Shown here piece after piece: positions 47,235 to 58,787 of a stretch of DNA of 64,000 nt (positions within the stretch are counted from its first letter, which is position 1; each line of letters opens with the position of its first letter). Made by a program: the position numbers and the translations under genes. The notes under the pieces are model-generated. The model had not been told where the DNA came from. It did not search any database and saw nothing but the letters and a program-made list of their open reading frames with translations. Location of the stretch: the NCBI GenBank assembly GCA_027579435.1, contig JANBPK010001192.1:62001-126000 (forward strand). The letters run 5' to 3'. Source of the stretch: Candolleomyces eurysporus (taxonomy: Eukaryota > Basidiomycota > Agaricomycetes > Agaricales > Psathyrellaceae).

Positions 47235-47999
47235 TCGGAACCGAGTGCAATGACAATTCACCGGTGGCGTCCCAAAGTCATTTCCAACCACAATGGAGAA
47301 AGCCACTGGGCAAACAAACCATTTGGCCAGTGTTCTGTCGGCGAGCGCCACATTCGAATGGCATGCGATCTGGGTCNAATGAAAAATTTTTGTACAAATG
47401 ATGGAATGGAGACGGAACGGTTTCGCCGTCAAACTTCCCCCCCCTTCTCCGCTCAAGTCATCCTCGCGGCTGCGGTATTCAAGGAGCTTTGATCAAAGGA
47501 AAAGATAGAGCAGTCACTCAATCCGATGCCATTGGGAAAATTCCATGAACAAAAACGCTACTCGAGGGAACACTGGTTCGAACCCGATGCACGCTCTTCA
47601 ATTTTTCACAAAAAATCGTTGTCCGTGCCAAGGCCAGGTCGGAAGAGGAACAATTCTACACATTCGTAGTAACTCAGACGACGGTGTAAAGCGAAGTCCA
47701 ACGGTTTTCTTTGTGCTAGAAGATACTTGGACCGAAAATTTCCTTTATCTTTCGTTGACTATGGAATCTATCTCCCCAAAGACGTGTATAACACGGTAGG
47801 AATGGAAACAACTTCCATTGTTAATGCTAGTGATACTCATTTGCAAGTAAAAACGGCCAGAGATAAAACCATACTTCTGTCTCCAAAACTATCATTCGAT
47901 ATGACTTTCGTTTCTTGTCCGAGATCCACAGCACATTAAATGCAATGTCGCGAAGCTTTCGCGGTGCGTAATGGCAAGAAATTTCTGCTTTCCTTAAGA
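47235..47999. other. Helitron 5' flank, nothing recognised
   Basis: About 0.75 kb upstream of the Helitron frame, with an N at 47377 on its edge (just outside the first exon). A short plus-strand frame at 47545-47799 has no recognisable motif. The Helitron 5' end (TC...) must lie here or just beyond but could not be placed. Confidence 0.4.
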
Positions 48000-49118
48000 C
48001 ATTGGGAATATCTTTATGGCAAGTAAAATATGTTTGTAAGAAAGTGTCGTAAGAGGTAGAACAACGGTAGCTGACCTTCGTGATACCGTATTGTCCATGA
48101 GTATCGGTCACCTGGTCGCCTAATCCCGAGGTGGGTATTTGGAAGAGTATTCGAGGTATCGATGATGTAACCTCTATTAGTGTACTTTTTACGCCAGGCA
48201 GGATTGAAGTCGATGCCTAACTCGACTCTGCTGCAAGGGTAAAACGTACGATGCAGTATCGTGGAGCGAGGAAATACAGACACGGCTTCTCTGGGACCTA
48301 TAAAATTAATGACTCCTGCTGCTCATTGCAGGACGGGTACCGTCGCCCACAATTATGGTCAGTGAATGAAACAAACTACAAAGGATACTCACTTGAATGG
48401 TAAGTCAGACAAATATGTTGTACCGGATCTTGGGCGACTACGATGACTTGAACTTTAAGAGCTATGTTTCTTGGAAGGCCAACACCGCCCGAAATAGTGA
48501 CCGTTTTTTCGAAATCCAAGATACGGAGAATACCAGCTGGTCCGCCTCCCGTTCGAAAAGATTTGCAAGATGTAATCGAAAAAAAATTCGGTGACCATGG
48601 GGTAGTCTCCACAGAATCTGGGATATTTTTTGAACACCCTTCTGTAGCCATCGCGTTCCAACGCGGCTCCTAAAGTCAAAGCACCACCCAAGCGAGTAAT
48701 AACATCCAAATCGCAGAAAATAGCAGGCTTTTCGCGCTGGAAGTATCGTAATGCTTGTGACCCTGAAACAATTGCCCCGGCCTTTGCTAGAGCGCATCGG
48801 AACTCGAGCACATCGCCGAACCACGGGGACAAAAATTGGTCGATGTTCCAGACATTTCGCCGATAGTCCAGAACAATATCACGCACGAGAAAAGATGCAC
48901 TTGAAAGATTAGTCAGTGCAACCGGGTCCAGATCGTCCAAAACTTTATATCGCAACACTTGGTCTTCCTTCGTCAAGAAAGAAAGTATGGGCGATGGCGG
49001 CTGACGGTGCAATTGCTGTGAGATTATAACGTCTTTAAGGAGATCGAAGGCTTTGGTTTTCCGCGCATGCGACGCCGTTCGATAAGATACTGTTCCAGTG
49101 TTGAGAACATAAACCATG
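47950..49118 (-). CDS. Agaricomycete protein with F-box-like helix and nucleotidyltransferase-like segment
   Basis: Member of a family common in mushroom genomes and of unknown function. The ATG at 49118 opens MVYVLNTGTVSYRTASHARK. A leucine-rich helix block (DDLDPVALTNLSSASFLVRD, IVLDYRRNVWNIDQFLSPWF) resembles an F-box. The nucleotidyltransferase-like core is AKAGAIVSGSQALRYFQ, then the Asp pair FCDLDVITRLGG and LGAALERDGYRRVF. An 8-A run (48579-48586, T on the coding strand) shifts the frame; with 7 T it continues SITSCKSFRTGG and KVQVIVVAQDPVQHI. After an intron come VINFIGPREAVSVFPRSTIL and GIRRPGDRYSWTI, both typical of the family. The C-terminal end (about 47950) is approximate. It is divergent from the next gene. 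Confidence 0.7.
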
Positions 49119-49568
49119 CTTGAATACGACGATTCGTGAAAGAAACAGCTATAGCCACGGAAAGAAAGGGACAAAAACCGTACTACAGTGTGCGAAGATC
49201 ACATAGCAACTTTCCACTTCTGTACCTTTTAAAGGTATCCGTGTGGACCCAATGCATTCCCGCGGAGATCCTGCAAAGCGAAGGAAGAGAAATGTGGCAA
49301 ACTGCGGGGCAATGGGCCCGAGTAATCCTGCTTGTTTGTTCCCATGTAGAATGCGGACTGTCCGCGCCTTGTGGCGTGGGAAAGTCACACAAGGCCAGCG
49401 CTGGGTCTTCCCAACGCCACCTCATTGCTGCGGGGCGTCCGTGCAGGCTCACACATTCTCCGAATTGCCCTGGCTTTGGGCACCGTGAAATGACAATGCG
49501 GCTGTATAAAAGGTTTGCCTCCAGTTGTCTGTATGCAGAGCACGCGACTCACAAGAAATTCGCAGACC
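49119..49568. other. Divergent promoter region
   Basis: 0.45 kb between two divergent genes. A TATA-like GTATAAAAGG lies at about 49504, some 65 bp before the plus-strand start codon at 49569, in a normal position. Nothing else was recognised. Confidence 0.45.
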
Positions 49569-51084
49569 ATGTACCAATTTTCTGACGTGCCCGACTGGTC
49601 ATGCACTCGTCTAACTGACCAGGAGATTCCCTTGACGGAGCTTGCCGACCTGATTCGGACAGGATCCAATCGATTTCACCTGAAACAATCGAAACAACCA
49701 ACGCACATCTGGACGGTGAGTGAAATTAGGGTCTCTGCATGCATACGCTGACGACAGCGTTTTGTAGCTGTGGGACACACGGTCGGACAGCACTGCAGTT
49801 ATTACACACGCGTTTGTGGTTAAATGGACCTCCCCTCTGGATACCGGCAATTTTGTACCGGAAGGAAGGGAAATTCCGGAGAATCTGAACGAAGGCTCAA
49901 GGTACGACTTCCAGGTTTCTTTTTCAGGCCCAGCGATGCTTTTTAATTATTATCGTTGTTTTTTGCATTTCCTTACTGTAGGAGAACGGAACCGGGCCAA
50001 AATGTGCAACTTAGCCTAGCGTTCGACTGTCGCTCAGACAACACGATTCACAGATCCCTAGCAGTTAGTCCATTTGACTTCCATGAAGATCACTATTCTC
50101 ATTATTCTTGTTCAGACAGTTGAACGATGGGTCGGTACCGACAATAACTTTAACGGTGCCCAGGTCCCACGCAGTCAATGGATGACGCCAGCGTGGATCG
50201 CGAGCAACGCCAAACTAATCGTAAACTCACAGATATTCTCTCCGAAAATTCCCTTTAATTCAAAGGAAGACACGTACGAAGTTAAATACGACGTACATCC
50301 TTGGATAGCTGCGGTTTGTTCGCGCAAAAACTCTAGTTGGATCCCCAACCCTAGCAGAGTGCAATTTTTTGACGCTCAGGCGGGCGTTCTCCAAAATTTG
50401 GAAGACGTGTCTGATCCGGTCCTCAGAAGAGGGGACTTGGTAAAGATGTCATTTAGGTTTTCCTTTTCGGTTGGGAGATCCTATTGGCATTCTGCAATCC
50501 GACCAATACAAGTGGTGCGTGTCGGTCAGATCTCGTCCGGATACACACCAACCAGACCGGATGACGATCCGGTCACCCCTGACTTGCCGAAGGCAGGGGA
50601 TAAAATCAAACTTTTGACGAGTAAGCGCTATTCATTATGCTCCCTCCCTGTATTGAAGCTCTTTGAAGGTCGTCTCCCCCTGGTCCCTCCTAACCAAGTT
50701 GGTTCTGACACGGACAAAAGCCGTTCCGAAAACGAAAGGAGAAGCCGTTCGTGGGATTCTGTACTAACTGATCTCTCGGATAGTCACAGTTCCAACCGAA
50801 CCAATACCGATTTTGAAGATAGTGGAAAGGAAGAAACGGAAGCGCAGGAAAATATCTCCGATCCAAAGCACAGCCTTACTAAGGATTCAAAACCCTGTCC
50901 CGTGCAAGACGACAACCAGGGCCAACATGCTGCCAAGAAGCCGTCGGACTGCGACCGACACCAAGACTTAGCGCCAGAGGGAGGCACCAATATCGCGACT
51001 GTCCCATCAAAAAGACATCGAGACGAAGAACCGTCACTTGGCAAGAAAAAATTGAAGTTGAAACTTCGATCTGCTAAAATCTGA
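49569..51084 (+). CDS. Conserved-looking Agaricomycete protein of unknown function
   Basis: No function recognised. Four or five exons join in frame. Exon 1 starts MYQFSDVPDWSCTRLTDQEI and ends HIWT at a GTGAGT. The next reads AFVVKWTSPLDTGNFVP. Then comes TEPGQNVQLSLAFDCRSDNT, followed by VERWVGTDNNFNGAQVPRSQ with WMTPAWIASNAKLIVNS. The folded part ends in VLRRGDLVKMSFRFSFSVGR and IRPIQVVRVGQ, a beta-rich block that I have the impression recurs in mushroom genomes. The last 130 residues are disordered and charged (SRSENERRSRSW, KKPSDCDRHQD), ending in a lysine/arginine-rich LGKKKLKLKLRSAKI that could be a nuclear signal. It sits between the F-box/NT gene and the MYND array. Confidence 0.7.
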
Positions 51085-51317
51085 ATGTGCTTGAAGGACC
51101 TGGCAATGCTCCATTTTCACCTTACCCGATAATGCGTAATACCAAAGATAGTGGACATATTATGTTGAACCTAGCTCTAATGTCATAAAGCAAAATTTCG
51201 TCCCTGTAAATTGGTGTGAACATTTCTGATATAGATAGAGAACCGAGTCCCGGTACCTCCATCCCTTTGAGTAGCGTGCACTGTACATGCTCTTCTTGGA
51301 GTTTGACCTCATAAACG

Positions 51318-53205
51318 CTAAAAATGTGAGTATAAAAGTATAAAAGTCATTTCTAGCGCGCCAATTCGATAGAGTAGATTTGAAAAGGCGAGATCAAGCA
51401 ATTGGGTCAGTGACATCGGCATAAGCGCATCGGCCTGATGAGCTTGAAGAGTGGATAAGCTCTGAATCTTGGAAATTGAATCCTTGGTTCGAATATTGAA
51501 GACGTGGAAGGTGGAGTGGGCGGCGAAATTATTTTCTCCCTCCTGTCTGTGAGTGTCGGCCAGTAAATTGCCTAGGATGTTCAAAAGGTAAAGCTTGGTT
51601 TTATGGCCAATCGGTACTACGCAGAAGGGATTAAGTGGTTTGGTTCATACCATTACCACAAATCAAAGTACCTCGATAGAGACTGCCAACAAGATATATT
51701 TCACAGTTCGATCGATGCCCGTTACACCAACCAACCTTGCGTGCACAACTTCGACTTTGCCATTTGAGCTTGGCACTTAATTAACCCTGTATTAACGATC
51801 TTGCGTGGAAGGCGGCCGCAATGCATGAGAGATCGAAGTAGGAACAACAAGCCCGAAATGCAGATAAAAAAGTAGGCGTTGAATCTTCAAGGATTGGAGT
51901 GGGGAACATCACTTACCTGCATGTTGTCGCATAAACCACCTTCAAGTTCTTTATAACGCAGAAGGCCCCGAACGGATATCGTCATTCGCTCTGTCACTGA
52001 TCTCCACAATTTTAGAACTTGCGGCGATGACAGGTGGTAAGGTACTTCCGGCATTAGCAGCAATGCCTTGGCAATATGTACTGCCGTCTTTCGGTCCAGC
52101 ATACAGTTGAGGAAAAAGAAAAGATAATCGCACGCATGAGTGAACAGCTCTTCATCGCATCTATTGTGCCCGTACAGGATCACTTGTTGCAAAGGATGCA
52201 TTATCCCCACCTTCACGAGTTCGTGAATTCGATTGATGCGATGCTCCATTGAGAGTGGTGAATTATGGGCCATACAAGGGAGATCCAGTGTAAGCGCGAG
52301 AGCACAGATAAGAGTAGCTCCGACATTCAACAGCTCATTTGAGAAAATCCTGTAATTCTTCCACATAACAAGGCAGTTGATTGGGGTTTTGTCGTGCGCG
52401 GTTAGTGGCGCCACTTTCGGGGAACTCTGACAGAAAGCAAACAGTGTTTCCGTCAGACCACTGAGATCCGCCAGACAATGCGAAGATCGCACTTCTCCCA
52501 GACAACCAAGCCACTGCCAAATGCCATCGCCAGCCTTCTTCGTTGCAGTACGCTTCGAAAACCGTCCGTAGTGTATCGTCTCTGAAAACTACAGGAAGGA
52601 TATCCATGCCGGTTTTCCCTACTGTTTCCCATGCCAACGTGTTCCACGGATCATTGCAGTAGGGAAGAGAGGCCCAAGTCCATACCTTGAAAACAATGGA
52701 TACCACCGTGTTAATATTAGAGGCTAGGTTCATGGTAACAAATTCAGAGGCCGCAATAGTCATCAGGATAGAAGCGGCTAGCGTGCATGCCTTTGTCGCA
52801 GGGGCTGTTGACAAGGGAAAGTAAGAAGCACAACGATCGAGCGTCCTGTCAATTAATTCGAACAACGATGCCACTATCTCCAGCGGTTCCTCGTGGAAAG
52901 CCAGCCCTTTGTCAAGAAAGCCACTAGTCATGCACTGTAAGAGCTCTAGCCCCATTCCAGCAGCTTTCATAGCTTCATCGTTGTTTCTACTAAAAAAAAG
53001 CAAGTGCAGAAGAACGCAAAAGGACCTTTGCCAGTTGCTCCTTCTGCAAGGACAATGTAGCCCGGTCCCAGGGGGCACCCAGTAACGATTCCAAGTCATT
53101 TAATGCTGACTCCGGCGACTGACAGAGGCGATGAATAATCTGTAAACGGTCTGGGTGCGTCCGGGAAGAGTAGTCACAAATCGCACCCTCCGAACGTCTA
53201 GACAA
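51318..53205 (-). pseudogene. MYND-array paralog A, decayed
   Basis: The leftmost of five related minus-strand genes. The helical N-terminal part is recognisable (RLQIIHRLCQSPESALNDLE; VFKVWTWASLPYCNDPWNTL; YCNEEGWRWHLAVAWLSGRS; later AVHIAKALLLMPEVPYHLSS and GGLCDNMQ before the intron). The C-terminal part (HVFNIRTKDSISKIQ) aligns with the other copies. The frame breaks at an 8-A run (52992-52999) and again near 52480. The MYND finger is degenerate: only its second half (SCARKVGWCNGHRSNC) is visible near 51700, broken from a Cys-poor first half. I infer a pseudogene. The homopolymer break alone could be an error, but the lost finger could not. Confidence 0.75.
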
Positions 53206-53626
53206 GTTGTCGCCATGTTTCCCTTACAAGACCATTCACCTGCGGTGCCTGAACCGCAGAAAAAGAGGGGTACAAGATGAAGTACTGATGGTATTGCATC
53301 ATTGTGAGGGCCTTTTAAATCTCGTTTCCCGAGTGAATCTTATCGATTGAGTCATGGAATGGAATTAGACAAAGTTAACCGATCAGCCCGATCTTCCACG
53401 AAGGAAATCTTCGGCTTTCTCGGGAAATATAGCCAATTGGCCTGGCTTGGAAGGACGTTGTCGTCGGATAATAGAATATAGTGCTAGTCACGCCTGAGGA
53501 CCTGGCAAAAAATTAAATGTGCTTTATGTTACACACGAACGCTTTCTCAATATATGTGTTATTATCACCCCTAGCAAGTGCACACTGGGATAATGCGAAC
53601 AAAGCCTGTATATAGTTCAAATCATC
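53206..53626. other. Spacer between MYND copies A and B
   Basis: 0.4 kb, A/T-rich. It should hold the promoter and possibly the first exon of copy A and the 3' region of copy B. No recognisable feature. Confidence 0.4.
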
Positions 53627-55957
53627 CTAAATTAAGTGCCGTTCCTGGCTTGTGACAACTGCAACTCTTTGGAAACAGTTAAGAGACGAGATCTCTGCCC
53701 CTCTTACTGGAATGACAGTCTTTGTCGTTCCAGAAGTGAACTGGAAAATCCCGAGAATGTACGTCTTTCGCTTATCATCCACAGAGTGCTCGATAACAGC
53801 GAGAACCTTATCTTGTTCCGGGATAAGGCAGCCCAAAACTTGCTGCAGATGGGTATGCTCTTTCGCAAATCGTGCACGACGCAGTGGGTAATCCAGGGAG
53901 TAGGTGAGATGAGAAAGCGCAGTGCACGTTGTAGTGAGCACTGGAAAACAAACCACGTATTTTTGTTCCATGTGGCCATCGCGTGGTTCGGACCAATAAA
54001 TTTGGTTGGTTTCGTTGGGCCCCGCAAACGAATCTTGAAGGAAAATTGCTAAAACCTGCAGTAGGTATAGCCTTGTTGCGAGAGATGCTAATGCTGGGGA
54101 CATTGGTAAGACGAATGCCTTATTGCCTGAGTCACTCGGCGTACCTTTGGGAAGAACGCCATTGACGTAGTCCAGGCAAACGTAGCGGTGGTGCTGATCC
54201 CATCCACGCTTTTGACAGTGGGGCGAGCAGTAAAATACCTGCTGACAGGCGGTACAGGTAAGGATGTCAGAGTAAGCGTTATTGCACTACGCAAGATGAG
54301 TTAGCCTTAGTGGATATGTCGTGCTAGAACTGACCTCTGTGTTATTGCAGGCGGCTGTCAACGGTTTACGCAAATATTGACGATGCCCACGAGCAAATGA
54401 TTGTCGAATGGAATACATGATTGACTCCCGTTTGAGGGTACGAACGGTCACGTCCGAAATGGTATTCATAAGGAGGGGGTGCACACCTAGTGTCGAGCAG
54501 GCATTCTTTCTCTGAGCACACTTGCACCCAGCGACGAAGCGAAAATAATGATGTGTGTTCAGAAAAATTAATTCCGCCGTGGTGATGCCAGTTGTAATCG
54601 GGTCGGGTTGGAAAACTTGTAACAGTTCTCTATGCAGGAAATTTTTCTTCATAACCACATAGTCGTCACCGGACCCTACAGGCGACCAAGCAATTGTGCC
54701 AGTGAAGGACTCCAATATGGATTGCTTTCCAACAGGGGGAAAGTCTGGCCTATTTAAGATAGAAAGGCAGTCGTAGGGAAATCGGCCATTGGAAATCAAA
54801 CGCGCTGCAAAGGGGGAAACTTTGGAGAACAAGCGCATGGTTTGAACCAAGGCGCTCATGTCACTAGCCGAAATCTTGGTCTCTTGGGTGATCAGTGCAG
54901 ATCTAATCGACAACCAGGAAGTGACAATTCGCCATCCGGCACCGGATCTTTTGAAGCAAATTTTGGCGAAATGGTCGGCGATGTAGCTCTGTCTCAGGAA
55001 AGTAAGAACAGAAATGATGCCGATTCGCCCAACATCGTTCCAGGAACCAGGCCGGAAGAAGGTGGGAGTGACCACCGGGTTCGTCCATGTCCACACTTCG
55101 TATGCTATCCATGCCAGGCGCTGCGAGGTGCGAAATGCACGAAACAGGGGACCACAAAAAGCATACAGACGCCCGGTAATATGCCAAGCAAAAATACAAG
55201 CACTTGATGCCGAACATCCATTCAATGCGTAAAACTCCTCATGGCGACGGAGGCTGACCAAAATCGTATCGAGCAGCCGTACCAAAACGTCAACCGGTGA
55301 AGAAGCGCTGCGAATCTGTCGAGAGACGAGATCACGGGGCCATGAGGCAAGCTTTTGCAAAGCAAATCCGACTTCTTGGGCGATGGCCATATCGGAGATT
55401 TCCTGAAAGGCGATAACGAATGCGAACACATCATCTATCCCTGCAGGTCCGTGGCGGAACGCAGTAACAACGTGCGCAACATGGCGCCTGGACTGGTACA
55501 CCTGTGCCCATCAAAATGCGCACTGAAGGAAACAAAGCAACCCTGCGCACCGCTGCTGGCTCAGCAAAGCTAAGAAGAATTTCGGTAGAGGGAGACATGG
55601 GCGGATAAGACAAAGGGGAGGCGCTCGTCATCTAGGGTCGTCCTTTTATGAAGAATGAACAGGGCACCAATACCCTGCAAGCGTGCAATCGCCCGCGAGG
55701 CAAAAGCGGGAACGCCGAGGACCCCGGCTGCTCGTGTGGAAGGGCGGAGCGTCTTGCTGAGTTCACCGCCATCCCTTTTTTTTGGTATTCCGCTTTGTAG
55801 GAACATAGAACAGAAAAAAAAAGATTGATTCAGTACGAGTCAACAAGACATCGTTTAAATCTGCAAGGGTCGCTTCCGCAATGCTGTCAAAGTAAGGGCT
55901 GGCGTTCCAATGTTGATCAATGCTGGAGCCGGATTCGTTGCCTATCTCCTGGCTCAT
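53627..55957 (-). CDS. MYND-type zinc-finger protein, array copy B
   Basis: Second copy in the tandem array. It starts MSQEIGNESGSSIDQHWNAS at 55957 and has several introns. The helical N-terminal domain carries the array signature (WIAYEVWTWTNPVVTPTFFR; RSGAGWRIVTSWLSIRSALI; RLISNGRFPYDCLSILN). The MYND finger near 54180-54265 is intact, CTACQQVFYCSPHCQKRGW then DQHHRYVC, with the Cys/His spacing needed for two zinc ions. The C-terminal domain ends HSVDDKRKTYILGIFQF and VAVVTSQERHLI, stop at 53627. MYND fingers bind short proline-rich peptides; no SET domain is seen, so this is not a methyltransferase of the SMYD type. It seems the most complete copy by frame, although the N-terminal exon joins are not fully settled. 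Confidence 0.75.
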
Positions 55958-56119
55958 GATTGCATGATTGGATGCTTAATCAATGACAGTGGTTCCTTCC
56001 CCAGTCAAATTATCCCTAAATTCACTGGGGTAGATATCAGAACAAAAAATAATACGAACTAGATGCTATAAAAAGCGCTCCGCCGATGTGCAAAAATGCG
56101 GCGCCATACAAAGTTAAAG

Positions 56120-58098
56120 TCAAGCAGATTTCGTAAAAAACTCCTGAAGGCCCGAAACTTCCATGCCTTTCGTCAAGCGATAGTACTGCGTCGTTCCACT
56201 AACAATTTCCTCAAACAGACCCACCAAGTGAAATTGGTTTTTCTCTCCGTCGGATATTCCCATAACTGCCAAGCGCAATGCAGGTTTCGCGATCAAAAGG
56301 TCCAACATCGCCAAGAAAGCGCGGGGTACGATCGTTGAGTCAATAAATGTCCGAAAGTCATTCAAAATGAACCGGGCATGCACAGAAGACGTTGGTCCGA
56401 TGTTGAAAATGGTGCAGGTCTCCGGGGTTGATGGAGAACTAGAAGTCGAATAAATGAGAACCGCCAAAACGTGTAACAAATATACCCTGTTCGAGTTGGT
56501 TTCCTTTGCTACGCGAGCAAAGGAAGAGTGAGCGTGAGCTTCTCTAGCAACGGGGGCATAGTAACTTACGAGGGAAAACAGCATTTTCGTTTTGATACAA
56601 TCGGCAATCTTCGGCATGTCCATTTGCCCACGCAGCTGCCTGGCAAATTTCGTCGCAGTACAGAGACCTTTTACACGCGGAGCAGCACTTTGGATTGAAT
56701 GCAACTCTGTCGCACTAAGAAGGGGCACGTAAAAAAAACGTTTAGTACAATTCTCTAACGCCAAGATGGTGACGTACCAACATGTTGTCGCAAACCCCTA
56801 TAACTTTCTTCTGTTTGTATAGCCGATGGCCAGTCATGAAAACGTTGAGGGTAGACTTGATGCTCAACCATATATCGCACGGAACCGGTGCTGCGAATCG
56901 TTGTTGAACCGATGGAAGAGCGGTAAATGCGCGGTATAAACGGGGTATTGTTTTGTGATCCATCATGCAGCTGACTAGAAATTGCAAATAATCCCAAGAC
57001 TTCAAAACCGCTTCGTCTTCGTCTTTCGGATCCGTGTACAACGTCACTTCTTGGACGATAACGAGGAGGTTGGCTTTAAGCAGCCTTCTCGTGGCTTGCA
57101 GATAGTCCCCATCCACAGGCTCTTGAAGAGTGTAGCAGATAGAGTGGATTAACGTAGCCGCGGTGGCGAGATAGTCGTCCGTAATGTGAGGTATTCGGTT
57201 GAGGAGCGTGATACAGACGGCGATAACTCGCCATTCAGTAACAGTTTTGCAGCCAAAGGGGAAAGATCCGCGAAACATCGCATGATGTCGATCAAGCTAG
57301 CCACGTCTGCCAGCGTCGGTTCGGTGGTTGCCTTCAACATGATGCTTCTGCCTTCCAACCAGGCGATAGCGGTGTACCACCGTAGTCCGTGCTCCTCGTT
57401 ACAGTATTTGCTGAAGGCTCTTCGCAAAGGTATGTCCATTAGCACAGTACGAAGTAGGATGGTTCCCACTCGGCCCACAACCGGCCATGCCAAAGAAGCC
57501 CAATACCCCGACCCAAAGGGAACCTGTGCCCAAGTCCACACGTTGTACGAAATGGAGACTAGCAGTGCGCCATTGTGGGCGTTCTGGAAAAGCTGGAGGT
57601 TATAGGCAACGAGCCGCCCGACAACTGACCCCGCCAAGGTTGCCGCCATCGTCGCGGGAAGGCGCTCGGTCGGGAAGAAAGTGGAGTAATTTTCTAGGCA
57701 GTGCAACAGCCAATTGAGCAAGTGCCCCAGCACCTTCGCCGACGAAGAACGTTTTTCCGTTTCTTGGCCAACTACGTCCTTTGGCATCATGCCTAGCAGT
57801 TGCAGATACATGCCAACCAAGGGCAGTTGAGTTTCGTCGACGGTGTCGATGTGAGTGCGAATGAGAACGTCGAGGGCTGCATTTGCTGCTAGGACGCGAT
57901 GACGTCTGAGGGCGTCGCTGTTCCAATCCGCCTTCAGTACAACGACAAGGTTTTCAGCCGCCCCAGCGGAATCACAACGAAGAGAAAGAATCAGCTGGTT
58001 ACGAAAAAGTAGTGTTAGTTCGCAAAGCATTGTGGGCAGACATGAGCAGGGACAATGACCTCCTCGAGTTGCTTGGGGGAGGGGGGGCGCATGGACAT
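56120..58098 (-). CDS. MYND-type zinc-finger protein, array copy C
   Basis: Third copy. The start MSMRPPSPKQLEE (58098) is spliced to LILSLRCDSAGAAENLVVVL. The N-terminal domain continues VSISYNVWTWAQVPFGSGYW, EEHGLRWYTAIAWLEGRSIM, AAKLLLNGELSP. Near 57210 the frame shifts by one base; one extra G would restore VCITLLNRIPHITDDYL. It continues RRLLKANLLVIVQEVTLYTD, ending VCDNM before an intron. The MYND finger near 56615-56695 is intact: KCCSACKRSLYCDEICQAAA then WANGHAEDC. After a short intron the C-terminal domain reads RVYLLHVLAVLIY, FNIGPTSSVHARFI and ends GLQEFFTKSA (stop 56120). An intact or nearly intact gene. Confidence 0.75.
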
Positions 58099-58787
58099 GA
58101 TACAGGCAGAGCACCAAATAAATGCAGGCAAGGTTGGATAACGGGAGCGCATGTACAGGGAACATGCCCGTTATATGAGGGTGTTTCAGCTATATTGCCC
58201 GTCGCGAGAGAGAACGCAGTCGTAAACAATTAGAGCAATGCCGTCGGGCACTCCGTTCCATTGCTACGAAAGGTATTCCCCAACTTCCTGTAATGAAAAG
58301 AACTTTGGCAAGCTTGCTTTCCCTGAAACCGATCAATTTGCAGGAACATGAGGCATAAGCAAATGTAGGAATGTCGTTCTGCCAAATACGGCCACTTCAA
58401 TTGCCGATGTAAGTAGTTCTCTGAAAGCGAAGAAGAGGGTGAGCTGACTAGCGCTGACTAAGGGTTGCAAAAGTAATCTAGGCTGGTTTGGTGGTGCTTG
58501 GATCGTGACGCGGTCGTAGTCATCTCCGTACGAAAGATGTAAGGAAGAGATAAGAGAACACGATCGTATCATTTCGTCCCGCCTTAGTAAGAGTCCGATT
58601 CTGTCGCTCACTTCGGCGTAGGCATAGATGAGAAACCACTGTAGACAAGCGTGCTCACACGGCTCATTCCTCGAAAGAGTCTTCGAAAATGACAAGGCAA
58701 GATTTTAGATAGAAAGCAGTTTCTTTATAGACATCGAGCAAAACGTCAAGCTTGTATAGTACACGGCATTAATTTTTTACAATATCG
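58099..58787. other. Spacer between MYND copies C and D
   Basis: 0.7 kb. A 120-codon open frame on the minus strand (58333-58695) lacks an ATG and matches no family I know; its sequence does not align with the array copies. It may be a chance frame or a leftover exon. Confidence 0.4.

Noticed and set aside
47545..47799. 84-codon plus-strand frame upstream of the Helitron
   Set aside because: No motif and no link to the Helitron or neighbours; not supported.
58333..58695. 120-codon minus-strand open frame between MYND copies C and D
   Set aside because: It opens with TTG, not ATG, shows no motif and does not align with the array copies; probably chance.
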